64,000 nt of DNA, from assembly GCA_964580055.1 (NCBI GenBank), contig CAZOJI010000027.1, positions 1 to 64,000 on the forward strand, written 5' to 3'. Positions 41,686 through 50,145 of the stretch are shown one piece after another (positions within the stretch are counted from its first letter, which is position 1; every line of letters begins with the position of its first letter). The position numbers and the translations under genes are program-made. Under the pieces are notes generated by a model. The model did no database searches. It saw nothing but the letters and a program-made list of their open reading frames with translations, and had not been told where the DNA came from. The DNA comes from JBDGYW01 sp964580055 (GTDB taxonomy: Bacteria; Gemmatimonadota; Gemmatimonadetes; Gemmatimonadales; GWC2-71-9).

Positions 41686-41694
41686 AAGACAGTT

Positions 41695-41725
41695 GGGGCG
41701 GCAACTGAATACGTGCTACCGCCCC
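41695..41725 (-). terminator. Possible terminator of hup
   Basis: A 7-bp stem GGGGCGG/CCGCCCC with a 17-base loop lies about 30 bases after the hup stop. On the minus strand AACTGTCTTT follows, so the T tract is weak. Confidence 0.35.
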
Positions 41726-41753
41726 GCGATCGATCTCTACGTAACAAGAAACA

Positions 41754-42104
41754 TCAAATCATGAATTCCGAAGGAGAGTATTGGTCCGCGGACTCCGATT
41801 CGTCCTCGGTGCCTTCCGCTACCTTTGCTCTCAGCTCCTTGGACGGCTTGAACACCGGTACTGGCCTGGCCGCCACCTCCACAGGATCTCCCGTGCGAGG
41901 ATTGCGCGCCATGCGCGTCTTGCGTCGCCGGATCTTAAATGTCCCGAAGCCACGGACCTCTATGTTGTTCTGCTCGGCCAGCGCGTCCTTCACTGCATCC
42001 AGAAACGCGTCAATGACTCGCGCACAGTCCTTCTTCGAGATCATGGGACCGGCCGTCCGAGCAATAGTCGCCGTGACTCGTTCGACTAGATCCGCCTTGG
42101 TCAT
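41754..42104 (-). CDS. hup: HU/IHF family DNA-binding protein
   Basis: A 116-residue nucleoid protein. It has MTKADLVERVTATIA, the core NIEVRGFGTFKIRRRKTRMARNPRTGDPVEV and FKPSKELRAKV. The last 20 residues form an acidic tail (EGTEDESESADQY) beyond the usual 90-residue HU. ATG 42104 is chosen for the SD GAGGAGAGG; the longer frame upstream overlaps the leader. Confidence 0.95.
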   Translation of the reverse strand: MTKADLVERVTATIARTAGPMISKKDCARVIDAFLDAVKDALAEQNNIEVRGFGTFKIRRRKTRMARNPRTGDPVEVAARPVPVFKPSKELRAKVAEGTEDESESADQYSPSEFMI

Positions 42105-42172
42105 GGACCCTCTCCTCATTTGGGCAAGGATTGGGAAACGTCGGAGCCCAATCTGCCGACTCCGGGCTGCCA

Positions 42173-42201
42173 TTAATATCGGCTTACCTGTTGACTGTCA
42201 A
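42173..42201 (-). promoter_or_regulatory. Strong sigma70-like promoter of hup
   Basis: Minus-strand -35 TTGACA (42201-42196), a 17-bp spacer and -10 TATTAA (42178-42173), nearly consensus. It lies across the carA stop codon. The predicted start near 42166 gives a leader of about 62 bases. Confidence 0.7.
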
Positions 42202-43293
42202 GAGTTTGGAGAATTCCGCAAAGTGACTGCGGGCATCGTGAGGGCCGGGCGAGGCTTCTGGATGGTACTGTACTCCGAACGCTGGCAGTTCTAGGTGCCT
42301 AACACCTTCTACAGTGTCATCATTGAGGTTACGATGCGTCACCTCAAGTGATTTGACACCTGAGACCACCTTACTCGTTCCCCTGACTGCAAATCCGTGG
42401 TTTTGACTAGTAATCAACACGCGACCAGAAGCCAACTCACGCACCGGATGATTGCCGCCACGATGCCCGTACGGGAGTTTTTCCGTCTCCGCACCGAACG
42501 CGAGCGAAAGCAACTGGTGACCCAAACAAACACCAAAAACAGGAACCCCGGCTTCCGCCAGTGAACGGATTTCCGGCAGCGCATACTCTACTGCCGCGGG
42601 GTCGCCGGGACCGTTGGAGAGGAATACGCCGTCGGGCTCGAGTTCCAACACGCGACCCGCCTTCGTGTTGGCCGGCACGACGGTCACTTGGCAATCGAGG
42701 CCAGTCAGAATGCGTAAAATGTTCGCCTTCATCCCGAAATCGAACGCCACCACGTGATAGCGCATGCCGCAGCCTTCAACACGCTCTTCACCACACGTTA
42801 CCCGGCACGCCAAGTCGAGCCCCTCCATATGAGGACTGGCGGCAAGTAGGTGGCGAACTTCTTCCGACGGTGATTCGCCGATAGCCAGGACGCCCCGCAT
42901 CGCACCGCTGGAGCGAATGTGCCGAGTGAGCCTGCGCGTATCAATGCCCTCCAGAACCGGGACGCCGCGGCCACCAAGCCATTCGTCGAGCGACCCGCTA
43001 GCCCGCCAGTTGGAGTAGGTGCCGGACATTTCCCGGACTACGACTCCCGACACGCGGGGCCCTGGGGATTCCATATCCTCATGGTTCACGCCGTAGTTCC
43101 CGATCATGGGTGCCGTCATTGTGACGATCTGCCCCTCGTACGACGGATCGGTAAATACCTCCTGGTAGCCGGAGAGATTGGTAGTAAACACAACCTCACC
43201 GCACCTGGGCAAAAAAGGACGGCGCGTTGTTCCGGAGAACCACGCGCCGTCATCCAAGAGGACGTAGGCTGATATTCGCGTATTCGCTACCAC
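42184..43293 (-). CDS. carA: Carbamoyl-phosphate synthase small (glutaminase) subunit
   Basis: Supplies ammonia from glutamine to CarB for arginine and pyrimidine synthesis. The 369-residue protein has an N-terminal CPSase domain with TNLSGYQEVFTDPSYEGQIV. The class I glutaminase has catalytic Cys in PVFGVCLGHQLLSLAFG, GHRGGNHPV and the His/Glu of QYHPEASPGP. carB does not follow; the next gene is hup. The start is adjacent to the secG stop. Confidence 0.96.
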   Translation of the reverse strand: MVANTRISAYVLLDDGAWFSGTTRRPFLPRCGEVVFTTNLSGYQEVFTDPSYEGQIVTMTAPMIGNYGVNHEDMESPGPRVSGVVVREMSGTYSNWRASGSLDEWLGGRGVPVLEGIDTRRLTRHIRSSGAMRGVLAIGESPSEEVRHLLAASPHMEGLDLACRVTCGEERVEGCGMRYHVVAFDFGMKANILRILTGLDCQVTVVPANTKAGRVLELEPDGVFLSNGPGDPAAVEYALPEIRSLAEAGVPVFGVCLGHQLLSLAFGAETEKLPYGHRGGNHPVRELASGRVLITSQNHGFAVRGTSKVVSGVKSLEVTHRNLNDDTVEGVRHLELPAFGVQYHPEASPGPHDARSHFAEFSKLLTVNR

Positions 43294-43656
43294 CTAGTTG
43301 CGCCCACCTTCTTCCGGAGGAGGTTGTTCTTCGCCGGATGGCTCCAGGTCTATGGGCGGGGCGTTCGTCGGTACAACCGGGGCGGGTGGCCCGGGTGCCT
43401 CTTCGAGAACCGACCTGGGCGTCGTACCTAGGGTACTCATTCCCGCCAAGACCAGCGAAAGCCCGAGAAAAATTCCGCCGCACCACCACGACATCTTTGT
43501 CAGGATCGTTGTGGCCTGCCTGCCACCAAAGAACGAGTCAGTGGACGCGCCGCCTCCCAGAGCGGCGAGCCCACCACCCTTCCCCGCTTGCAGCAACACC
43601 ACGGCTCCGAGGAGCAGCGAGTCCAGCACCAGTATTATTATCAGTAATGAATACAT
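43294..43656 (-). CDS. secG: Protein translocase subunit SecG
   Basis: Small SecYEG subunit. The 120-residue form starts at ATG 43656 (MYSLLIIILVLDSLLLGAVVLLQ). It has two membrane helices, the conserved loop GKGGGLAALGGG plus FFGGRQATTILTKM, and a long Pro/Glu-rich cytosolic tail (residues about 75-120). It lies between tpiA and carA; tpiA-secG adjacency is widespread. Confidence 0.93.
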   Translation of the reverse strand: MYSLLIIILVLDSLLLGAVVLLQAGKGGGLAALGGGASTDSFFGGRQATTILTKMSWWCGGIFLGLSLVLAGMSTLGTTPRSVLEEAPGPPAPVVPTNAPPIDLEPSGEEQPPPEEGGRN

Positions 43657-43707
43657 GTCAGCAAAGTATAAGTCGGCGCTGAAGATACCGAGCGAATGCA
43701 CTCGAAG

Positions 43708-44460
43708 TCAATTGGTCTCCACCGATACTATCTCGACCCATTTTACCGGATCGAGAGACGCGCCTCCAACCAACACGCCGTCGATCTCCGGCTCGCTCAA
43801 TAGGGAGCGAACGTTTTCGACCTTCACGCTGCCTCCGTAGAGGATCCTCACGACGCCGGCCTCTATTCCACGCTCTACGAACCAGCTGCGGATGGCGCTA
43901 TGGACTTCAGCCGCGTCTGCCGGCGTAGCCGTGCGACCGGTTCCGATCGCCCAGACCGGCTCATAAGCGACTGGGATTCTCTCCAATGATCGTGCGTCCA
44001 GCCCCGAGAGCGCATCCAGTTGCCTCCTCACCACTGACATCGTGGCACCAGCTTCTCGCTCCTCCAGCTTTTCGCCGACACAGAGCAACGGAGTCAGTTC
44101 TGATTCCAACAGAGCCTCTACCTTCCGAGCGGTTTCTTCGTCAGTCTCCCCAAAAACGTGACGCCGTTCCGAGTGGCCCACCAATGCTGCAAAAGCTCCC
44201 GCCTCTTTGGCCATGGGAACGCTCAACTCGCCCGTGAATGCTCCTTTCGGCTCCCAGTGAACGTTCTGGACCCCCAACTTTATGTCTGCACGACCGTCTA
44301 ACTTGGACCTCACAGCCCCTACGGAGATAGCCGAAGGAAAAAACCAGATCTCTCGATCGTCATGTGGGCGGTTGAGCGCCAAAAACTCATCCAAGAAGCC
44401 CGATGCATCCCGTGGTCCCAAGTGCATCTTCCAGTTCGCTGCGAATATCAATCTGCTCAT
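43708..44460 (-). CDS. tpiA: Triose-phosphate isomerase
   Basis: Interconverts DHAP and glyceraldehyde-3-phosphate. The 250-residue TIM barrel has NWKMHLG, catalytic His in VGHSERRHVFGE, the Glu loop AYEPVWAIGTGRTATP and phosphate loop ILYGGSVK. Its ATG overlaps the pgk stop by 4 bases. Confidence 0.97.
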   Translation of the reverse strand: MSRLIFAANWKMHLGPRDASGFLDEFLALNRPHDDREIWFFPSAISVGAVRSKLDGRADIKLGVQNVHWEPKGAFTGELSVPMAKEAGAFAALVGHSERRHVFGETDEETARKVEALLESELTPLLCVGEKLEEREAGATMSVVRRQLDALSGLDARSLERIPVAYEPVWAIGTGRTATPADAAEVHSAIRSWFVERGIEAGVVRILYGGSVKVENVRSLLSEPEIDGVLVGGASLDPVKWVEIVSVETN

Positions 44461-45647
44461 GCATCATCCAGTGCGACGATTCCAGGTAGTTCCTTACCAG
44501 CGAGGAGTTCGAGGGATGCTCCGCCACCGGTGGAAACATGTGTCATCTTCTCTTCCAGACCCGCTCTCGCGACAGCGGCGGCCGAATCGCCTCCGCCCAC
44601 GATCGTAGTTGCTCCGTTCTCAGTCGCTATCGCGAGCGCTTTGGCCATTGCGACGGTGCCGCCGTCAAACGGGGGTGACTCGAATACGCCCAATGGCCCG
44701 TTCCAGACCACCGTTTTGGCCTCGGCCACGGCCTCCGCGTACCGGCTGCGACTCTCAGTCCCCAGGTCGTAGATACTCCAACCCACTGGAACCGAGTCTC
44801 GCGGTACGTTGCGGAATTCGGTGGCGTGGTAAAGGTCTTGCGCAGCAACCACATCAGTGGGCAGCAGCACCCTGTCCCCAAACGCGTCGAGTATCCGGGT
44901 TGCCACATCCACCTTCTCGTGCTCCACGAGCGACATACCAACGTCCAGGCCCATGGCCAAAAAGAAGGTGTTGGCCATCGCGCCACCAATCAGAATCTTG
45001 TCCACCTTCGACAAGAGCGTTTCTACCTCTCTTATCTTGCTGGAGATCTTTGCGCCACCGACGACGGCTATGAACGGACGGTCCGGATCCGCCAGGGTGT
45101 CACTCAGGTACCTATACTCTTCCGCCATCAAAAATCCGGCCACAGCAGGTTTGAGCAGGTGAGCAATCGCCGATGTGGAAGAGTGAGCCCTGTGCGCAGC
45201 ACCGAAAGCGTCGTTGACGAAGAAATCTCCGAAACGCGCCAGCGCCGCAGCCACCACAGGGTCATTTTGATCCTCTCGCGGCAAGAACCGCACGTTCTCT
45301 AACAACACCACCTCACCCTCGTCCATGTGCTTGATTTCGCGTTGGATCGGCCCCAACAGATTGTCGAAAAAGCGTACCGGCGCACCAAATTCCTGCTGGA
45401 TCTGAGGTGCAAACGGCCGCAAGGACAGATCCTTCACACGCCTCCCACCGGGACGTCCGAAATGGGACATCAACACCACCCGGCACCCTCTTTCTGAAAG
45501 CCATCTGATGGTGGGCATTGTGCGGCGCACGCGGTGGCTTGCTCTGGCACCTCTGGCGTGCAACGACACATTGAAGTCAACCCTCACCAGAGCGCGTTCG
45601 CCCGCAAGCGGCTCGTTTTCTAGCGAGTCAAGGATACGTTTCTTCAT
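44457..45647 (-). CDS. pgk: Phosphoglycerate kinase
   Basis: Substrate-level ATP formation from 1,3-bisphosphoglycerate. The 396-residue protein has RVDFNVSL, the SHFGRPGG motif, NDAFGAAHRAHSST, VVGGAKISSKI and the nucleotide loop NGPLGVFE plus STGGGASLELLAGKELPG. It follows gapA directly in the gapA-pgk-tpiA glycolytic order. Confidence 0.97.
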   Translation of the reverse strand: MKKRILDSLENEPLAGERALVRVDFNVSLHARGARASHRVRRTMPTIRWLSERGCRVVLMSHFGRPGGRRVKDLSLRPFAPQIQQEFGAPVRFFDNLLGPIQREIKHMDEGEVVLLENVRFLPREDQNDPVVAAALARFGDFFVNDAFGAAHRAHSSTSAIAHLLKPAVAGFLMAEEYRYLSDTLADPDRPFIAVVGGAKISSKIREVETLLSKVDKILIGGAMANTFFLAMGLDVGMSLVEHEKVDVATRILDAFGDRVLLPTDVVAAQDLYHATEFRNVPRDSVPVGWSIYDLGTESRSRYAEAVAEAKTVVWNGPLGVFESPPFDGGTVAMAKALAIATENGATTIVGGGDSAAAVARAGLEEKMTHVSTGGGASLELLAGKELPGIVALDDA

Positions 45648-46655
45648 CTACAGCCTCTCCGCCATAAACTCCATCAGATCAACACACCGCATCGAGTAGC
45701 CTGCCTCGTTGTCGTACCAGGATGACACGTGTACGAGCCTGTCATCGATTACATATGTGCTCATTGCGTCGAGCGTACTGGAAGCGGGATTCCCCACATA
45801 GTCGCACGACACCAGGGGCTCGTCGGACACCTCGAGCACTCCCTTCATCGCACCATTGGCGGCGGCTCGAAACGTATCGTTCACTTCTTCCGCTGTAGTG
45901 TCCTTCTCCACCATACATGTCAAATCCACGATTGACCCCGTGGGCGTCGGCACACGCAGCGAAACGCCGTCTATCCGGCCTTTGACCGCCGGGATCACCA
46001 GAGCGGTGGCCTTCGCCGCCCCGGTCGTAGTAGGGATTATGCTGAGAGCGGCCGCCCGGGCCCTTCTCAAATCGGAATGCGGGAAATCGAGTATTCGCTG
46101 ATCGTTCGTGTAGCTGTGGACCGTTGTCATGAAGCCTCGCTCGAATCCAAACGAGTCCAACAAGACTTTCACAACTGGAGCCAGACAATTCGTGGTGCAC
46201 GACGCATTCGAAACGACGTCGTGTTCAGACGGATCGTATTCCTCGTGATTCACTCCCATTACGAATGTCGCGTCTACGTTCTTTCCTGGAGCGCTTATAA
46301 CGACCTTCTTGGCACCGGCATTCAGGTGCACCCCTGCCGCTTCACGAGTTCTGAAACGACCGGTCGATTCCAGTACGACGTCGACACCCATGTCTCTCCA
46401 GGGGAGTTTGGCCGGATCTGCCTCGGCGGTTACTCGAATCGTCTTCCCGTCCACTATTATTGCGTTTTCGCCTCGTTCGACCGATCCCGGGAATCGACCC
46501 TGTATGGAGTCGTACTTGAGCAGATGTGCAAGCGTGTCCGAATCGGTCAGGTCGTTTACCGCCACGACCTCGAGTTTGGTCTCCTTCTCGGCCATGGCAC
46601 GCAGGACGAGCCGTCCGATACGGCCAAAACCATTGATCCCTATCTTCGTCGTCAT
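45648..46655 (-). CDS. gapA: Glyceraldehyde-3-phosphate dehydrogenase
   Basis: A 335-residue NAD-type GAPDH. It has INGFGRIGRLVLRA (Rossmann), catalytic Cys in SNASCTTNCLAPV, the HSYTNDQRILD segment and the C-terminal SWYDNEAGYSMR. First of gapA-pgk-tpiA-secG-carA on the minus strand, about 80 bases after comF. No convincing promoter is visible in that gap. Confidence 0.97.
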   Translation of the reverse strand: MTTKIGINGFGRIGRLVLRAMAEKETKLEVVAVNDLTDSDTLAHLLKYDSIQGRFPGSVERGENAIIVDGKTIRVTAEADPAKLPWRDMGVDVVLESTGRFRTREAAGVHLNAGAKKVVISAPGKNVDATFVMGVNHEEYDPSEHDVVSNASCTTNCLAPVVKVLLDSFGFERGFMTTVHSYTNDQRILDFPHSDLRRARAAALSIIPTTTGAAKATALVIPAVKGRIDGVSLRVPTPTGSIVDLTCMVEKDTTAEEVNDTFRAAANGAMKGVLEVSDEPLVSCDYVGNPASSTLDAMSTYVIDDRLVHVSSWYDNEAGYSMRCVDLMEFMAERL

Positions 46656-46733
46656 TTTGACCTCTACTCGGGAATACCAGGTTGATTTGGTTTTCTAATT
46701 CAATGCCGTCCATCAGGTACGGATGGCCGACCT

Positions 46734-47537
46734 TCATTTCCGCATTTCTACACGAACAGCAAACGGCAGGGCCCTGGCAAAAGTCACGGCTCTCACTTCT
46801 TCCCATCCAGCGTCGAGCAGTGCGGCCGCTGCCGAAGCCAGAGTTGCACCGGTAGTGAGCACATCGTCAACCAAAATGGCAACAAGTGAAGGAGCAACGA
46901 CAGCCTCGTCGCCTGCCGAAGAGCCCGAAGTCGGAACAACTGCGAAAGCACCTCCCTCATTGAAGCGAGCAGGACGAACGGCTTTGAAAACACCACGAAT
47001 GTTTTTCGCTCTTTCTTCGGGCGTCAGCGCAGTCTGTGTCTTGGTCTCTAGGCGGCGCCGTATTATGCCCTCCTCCGCTTGCATCGACCATCGGTTGCCG
47101 AGCGCTCGGGCGATCTCCGCAGCCTGGTTGTATCCGCGTTCCAGTCGCCTTCTAGGCCCCAGTGGAATCGGCACCAGCACGGCGTTTTGCGGTGGGCGAG
47201 CGATATGTCTCGCAACTGTGTAAGCTACCAGTTCCGCGAGTTTCGTAAAGCCTTTGTATTTGAGGAAGTGCACGATCTCGCGTGCTTCTTCATCCAGCCA
47301 GACGGCGCTCATCGCACTGCCAAAACCGTCAGGCCACTCAGCGCAGAAGCGACAAGGGCCAACAGGGGGCATGGGCTGCTGGCAACGCTCGCAGCCCGGT
47401 GGCAGCGGCCGCAACCGCGATCTGCAAGGCCCGCACACGAGCGAGTCTGGTACGGCATCTTCTACCAATCTGCTACAAACCACGCACGAGTTCGGCAACA
47501 AGAACCGTTCGAAGGTCTGCAACGCCTCGACGATCAC
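46734..47537 (-). CDS. comF: ComF family phosphoribosyltransferase
   Basis: A 267-residue protein. The N-terminal zinc-finger-like segment has paired Cys motifs (NSCVVCSRLV, CGPCRSRLR, CERCQQPM, CRFCAEWP). The PRTase domain has IPLGPRRRLERGYNQAAEIA and the PRPP loop VAILVDDVLTTGATLASAA. ComF proteins support DNA uptake and probably prime-end single-strand handling. An insert of about 25 residues precedes the PRPP loop. It overlaps aroE by 4 bases. Confidence 0.9.
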   Translation of the reverse strand: MIVEALQTFERFLLPNSCVVCSRLVEDAVPDSLVCGPCRSRLRPLPPGCERCQQPMPPVGPCRFCAEWPDGFGSAMSAVWLDEEAREIVHFLKYKGFTKLAELVAYTVARHIARPPQNAVLVPIPLGPRRRLERGYNQAAEIARALGNRWSMQAEEGIIRRRLETKTQTALTPEERAKNIRGVFKAVRPARFNEGGAFAVVPTSGSSAGDEAVVAPSLVAILVDDVLTTGATLASAAAALLDAGWEEVRAVTFARALPFAVRVEMRK

Positions 47538-48352
47538 GGTCCAACCTCTCGATTCACAGCCGCCTTCATTACTTCCGCGGGCGCGGACTCGCCGGGGAAG
47601 AAGCGTTGGAAGGCATGTCCCCCCTGGGCAACGAAGACGGTGCTACCGTCTACCGCGTTGATCCCGCGATCCCTGCACCAGCGGATCCATCTCGTCCCCC
47701 CTTTGGCATGTGACAGATCGAGCGCGGCGCGGCATCCTTCCAACCGCTCTTCCGAGAATGGCAGGCCATCTGCCGACTTCAATCCCACCGGAGTGGCATT
47801 CAGTGCGGTACATACCCGCGTGCCATCGTCAGCACGACAGTCGACGCCCAAATCACGGGCCCACGCAACGAACTGTGCAGCTCGATCCCTGTCTCGGGAC
47901 TGAACCAGAAGGCCGACACCCAACTCCCGCGCGGCAGCAGCCACCGCACGTGCCGCCCCCCCCGTACCACTCACCAACCAGGGGCCTGCAGGATCGAGAG
48001 GTTCAACCGCGTCCAGAAGCCCCCTCACGTCCGTGTTATCACCAACCAGACGACCACCCTCCGGCCAGAAGGTGTTCACGGCGCCGAGATCCTTTGCGAT
48101 TGAAGTAACGCGAATGAGCAGTTGAGCTACCGGGGCATTGTAGGGCACCCCCACGTTGCCGGCCAGTCCGACTGCCTCCAATGCGCGAATCACGTGCGGT
48201 AACGCCGATTTCTCGGTTCGCAGGGCGATATATGCGGCGTCAAGACCGAGCGCGGCAATCGCGGCGTTGTACATGGCTGGCGACAACGAGTGGGAAACGG
48301 GATCGCCAATCAGCACGATTGACCGGCTAGTCGCTGTGATCCTCGCCATCAT
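47534..48352 (-). CDS. aroE: Shikimate dehydrogenase-like protein lacking the catalytic Lys
   Basis: A 272-residue AroE-fold protein. The shikimate-binding Ser pair SHSLSP, LGAVNTF, catalytic Asp in NTDVRGLLD, Rossmann loop GTGGAARAV and C-terminal FVAQGGHAFQRFF are all conserved. The family NVTxPxK motif reads NVGVPYN, with Asn72 (codon AAT) instead of the catalytic Lys. It may be a weak AroE, a paralog with another role, or a sequence error. It overlaps ywlE by 26 bases. Confidence 0.85.
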   Translation of the reverse strand: MMARITATSRSIVLIGDPVSHSLSPAMYNAAIAALGLDAAYIALRTEKSALPHVIRALEAVGLAGNVGVPYNAPVAQLLIRVTSIAKDLGAVNTFWPEGGRLVGDNTDVRGLLDAVEPLDPAGPWLVSGTGGAARAVAAAARELGVGLLVQSRDRDRAAQFVAWARDLGVDCRADDGTRVCTALNATPVGLKSADGLPFSEERLEGCRAALDLSHAKGGTRWIRWCRDRGINAVDGSTVFVAQGGHAFQRFFPGESAPAEVMKAAVNREVGP

Positions 48353-48803
48353 TCTCCAATATCAGCCGTTCCGCCGCCTTGCGGCAAAAAGCCGAGAGCT
48401 GTTCAAACGTTTCACGATAGACGTCCAGCGGTTCGCCGTAAGGGTCGGCTACCTCGGCCTTCGCGCGTTTCTTTCCGGCATACTCTCCAAGCAGGAACAC
48501 CCGCCCGTCCCCGCCGAGTTTCTTGACTCGTTCACTGTGTGGTCGCGACATGGTGAAGATGATGTCGGCATCTTTCACCATTTGCCTGGAAAGATGCCTG
48601 GAGCGATGCGCCGAAATGTCGAGGCCGTGCTCCATACCCACAAGGAGCGCGCTGTCCGAGGCTGGACGGCCCTCCCACGCCCCAGTTCCAGCCGACGATA
48701 CTTCGAAGCCCTCGGCTCCTCGATCAGTCAGTTCAGCTTTCAGGATGGCCGCGGCCAGCGGACTCCTACACATATTGCCTGTGCATACCATGAGCACGCG
48801 CAT
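48327..48803 (-). CDS. ywlE: Low-molecular-weight phosphatase, YwlE-type protein arginine phosphatase candidate
   Basis: A 158-residue LMW-PTP. P-loop VCTGNMCRSP has nucleophile Cys7 and Arg13; the general acid Asp is in VADPYG. Thr8 right after the Cys is the residue that gives YwlE its phospho-arginine preference, whereas tyrosine phosphatases usually have Leu/Ile. Proximity to a Sua5/YwlC gene parallels Bacillus ywlC-ywlE. ATG 48803 forms TGATG with the sua5 stop and has SD GGGAGG. Specificity is inferred; no mcsB-like kinase is in the window. Confidence 0.88.
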   Translation of the reverse strand: MRVLMVCTGNMCRSPLAAAILKAELTDRGAEGFEVSSAGTGAWEGRPASDSALLVGMEHGLDISAHRSRHLSRQMVKDADIIFTMSRPHSERVKKLGGDGRVFLLGEYAGKKRAKAEVADPYGEPLDVYRETFEQLSAFCRKAAERLILENDGEDHSD

Positions 48804-49456
48804 CAACCCAGTGCCTCCCGCAGACACTCCTCCAGTGCGCGGGCATCTACCGCTCCTTCCCGCAATATCCTTGGCTCAATTCCCGTGCAATCCACGAGCG
48901 TTGATGACGGCGCCTTGGGCAAGGTACCTCCGTCCAGTAGTATCAGGTCGCCTGAGCGCACGTGCCCGGCGAACTCCGCCCGGATGTCCGCAACAGTCGT
49001 CAATGGAATCTCGCCGGAGTAGTTCGCCGACGTTGAACTCACGGGAATCCCCAGGCGTTCGATCAGCTTGCTCGTCTCCGAATGTGATGACCTTCGCACC
49101 GCGACGCCACCCTCCGCTCCCATGACCTGTTTCGGCAGTTTAGACCGCTGAGCGGGCAAGACCAGCGTGAGTGGCCCGGGCCAGAAACGCGCGGCCAGTA
49201 TCTCTGCGGCCCGATTGAAGCTCAGGCCGTATTCAACAGCCATACGTTTGCCAGCTACCAGGACTAGGTATGGCTTGCCGGCGGGGCGCCGGGTCATGTC
49301 GGTCAATGACTTCAGACAATTCGATTCGAGTTTGGACCCCAGGCCGTAGACAGTCTCCGTGGGATAGGCCATGAGTCCACCACGCTCGAGATGTGCCGCC
49401 ACCACAGGCAACGCAGAATCGACATCGCCGCTAGATTGGAAGGGCAACACGGTCAT
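48803..49456 (-). CDS. tsaC: Threonylcarbamoyl-AMP synthase (Sua5/YrdC/YwlC family)
   Basis: Makes threonylcarbamoyl-AMP for t6A37 of tRNAs. The 217-residue YrdC-domain protein has GLMAYPTETVYGLGS, RPAGKPYLVLV, FWPGPLTLVLPA and VSSTSANYSGE. It lacks the C-terminal Sua5 domain, so it is of the shorter TsaC/YciO size class. It overlaps ispD by 4 bases. Confidence 0.93.
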   Translation of the reverse strand: MTVLPFQSSGDVDSALPVVAAHLERGGLMAYPTETVYGLGSKLESNCLKSLTDMTRRPAGKPYLVLVAGKRMAVEYGLSFNRAAEILAARFWPGPLTLVLPAQRSKLPKQVMGAEGGVAVRRSSHSETSKLIERLGIPVSSTSANYSGEIPLTTVADIRAEFAGHVRSGDLILLDGGTLPKAPSSTLVDCTGIEPRILREGAVDARALEECLREALG

Positions 49457-50145
49457 AAACTGACCAGTACCTCCGCGGTGGAAAAATCGCTCTCCGTGGT
49501 AACCTTGATATTCTCAGGGGAATCAGGCACCAACTCGACCTGGTAGCCGGCAGCCTCGAGAAGCGCGGACTCGTCGGTGTACTGCGCAACCCCCGTGGGT
49601 CCGGCGATACTGTAAGCGTTCTGCAGCATTTCACGGGGGCAACCTTGGGGCGTCTGAGCCCTCCACAACCCTCTTCTATCCAGGGTTTCCGTAACCAACC
49701 GCGTTGTCTCGTCAACCCTCTTCACCGTGTCGGAAACCGGTACGGCCGCCAGAGCGCCATGCTCGGCGGCAACCGCTATCACCGCGTCGATCGTTGTCAG
49801 CGACACGAAGGGTCGAGCGGCGTCGTGAACGAGGACGATGCGACACCGGGGGTCCAGTGCGTCCAGTGCAGCTTCAACAGAATCAGCGCGAGTCGCTCCT
49901 CCCGACACGATTCGCAATAGTTCTGCATTTTCCGCCTCTAGCCATTGCGGCGGCTCCTTACAGCTCTCTTGCGGAAGCGCTACTACTATCTGACACACCC
50001 TAGGGTGCGAGCGGAACGGTCTGATCGCGCGCAGCAGCATCGGAACCCCTGCAATCGACCGGAATTGCTTGGGTTCGGAGCCTCCGGCGCGCACTCCCCT
50101 ACCGGCGGCCGGGATCAAGACTCCCACGTCAACCGGCAATTTCAC
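49453..50145 (-). CDS. ispD: 2-C-methyl-D-erythritol 4-phosphate cytidylyltransferase
   Basis: MEP-pathway enzyme joining CTP and MEP. The 230-residue protein has GVLIPAAGRGVRAGGSEPKQF, VLVHDAARPFVS, AVPVSDTVKRVDE and a C-terminal TDESALLEAAGYQVELVPDSPENIKVT. ispF does not follow. Its start lies 17 bases inside radA. Confidence 0.95.
   Translation of the reverse strand: MKLPVDVGVLIPAAGRGVRAGGSEPKQFRSIAGVPMLLRAIRPFRSHPRVCQIVVALPQESCKEPPQWLEAENAELLRIVSGGATRADSVEAALDALDPRCRIVLVHDAARPFVSLTTIDAVIAVAAEHGALAAVPVSDTVKRVDETTRLVTETLDRRGLWRAQTPQGCPREMLQNAYSIAGPTGVAQYTDESALLEAAGYQVELVPDSPENIKVTTESDFSTAEVLVSL

Noticed and set aside
41469..41747. Minus-strand frame through the repeat array (Tyr-Glu-Ala-Ser-Ala units)
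   Set aside because: It crosses the 100-N gap, overlaps queD, and its flanks show no protein family or ribosome-binding site.
46688..46735. Hairpin between comF and gapA as a terminator
   Set aside because: The stem needs two G-T pairs and has no T tract on the minus strand.
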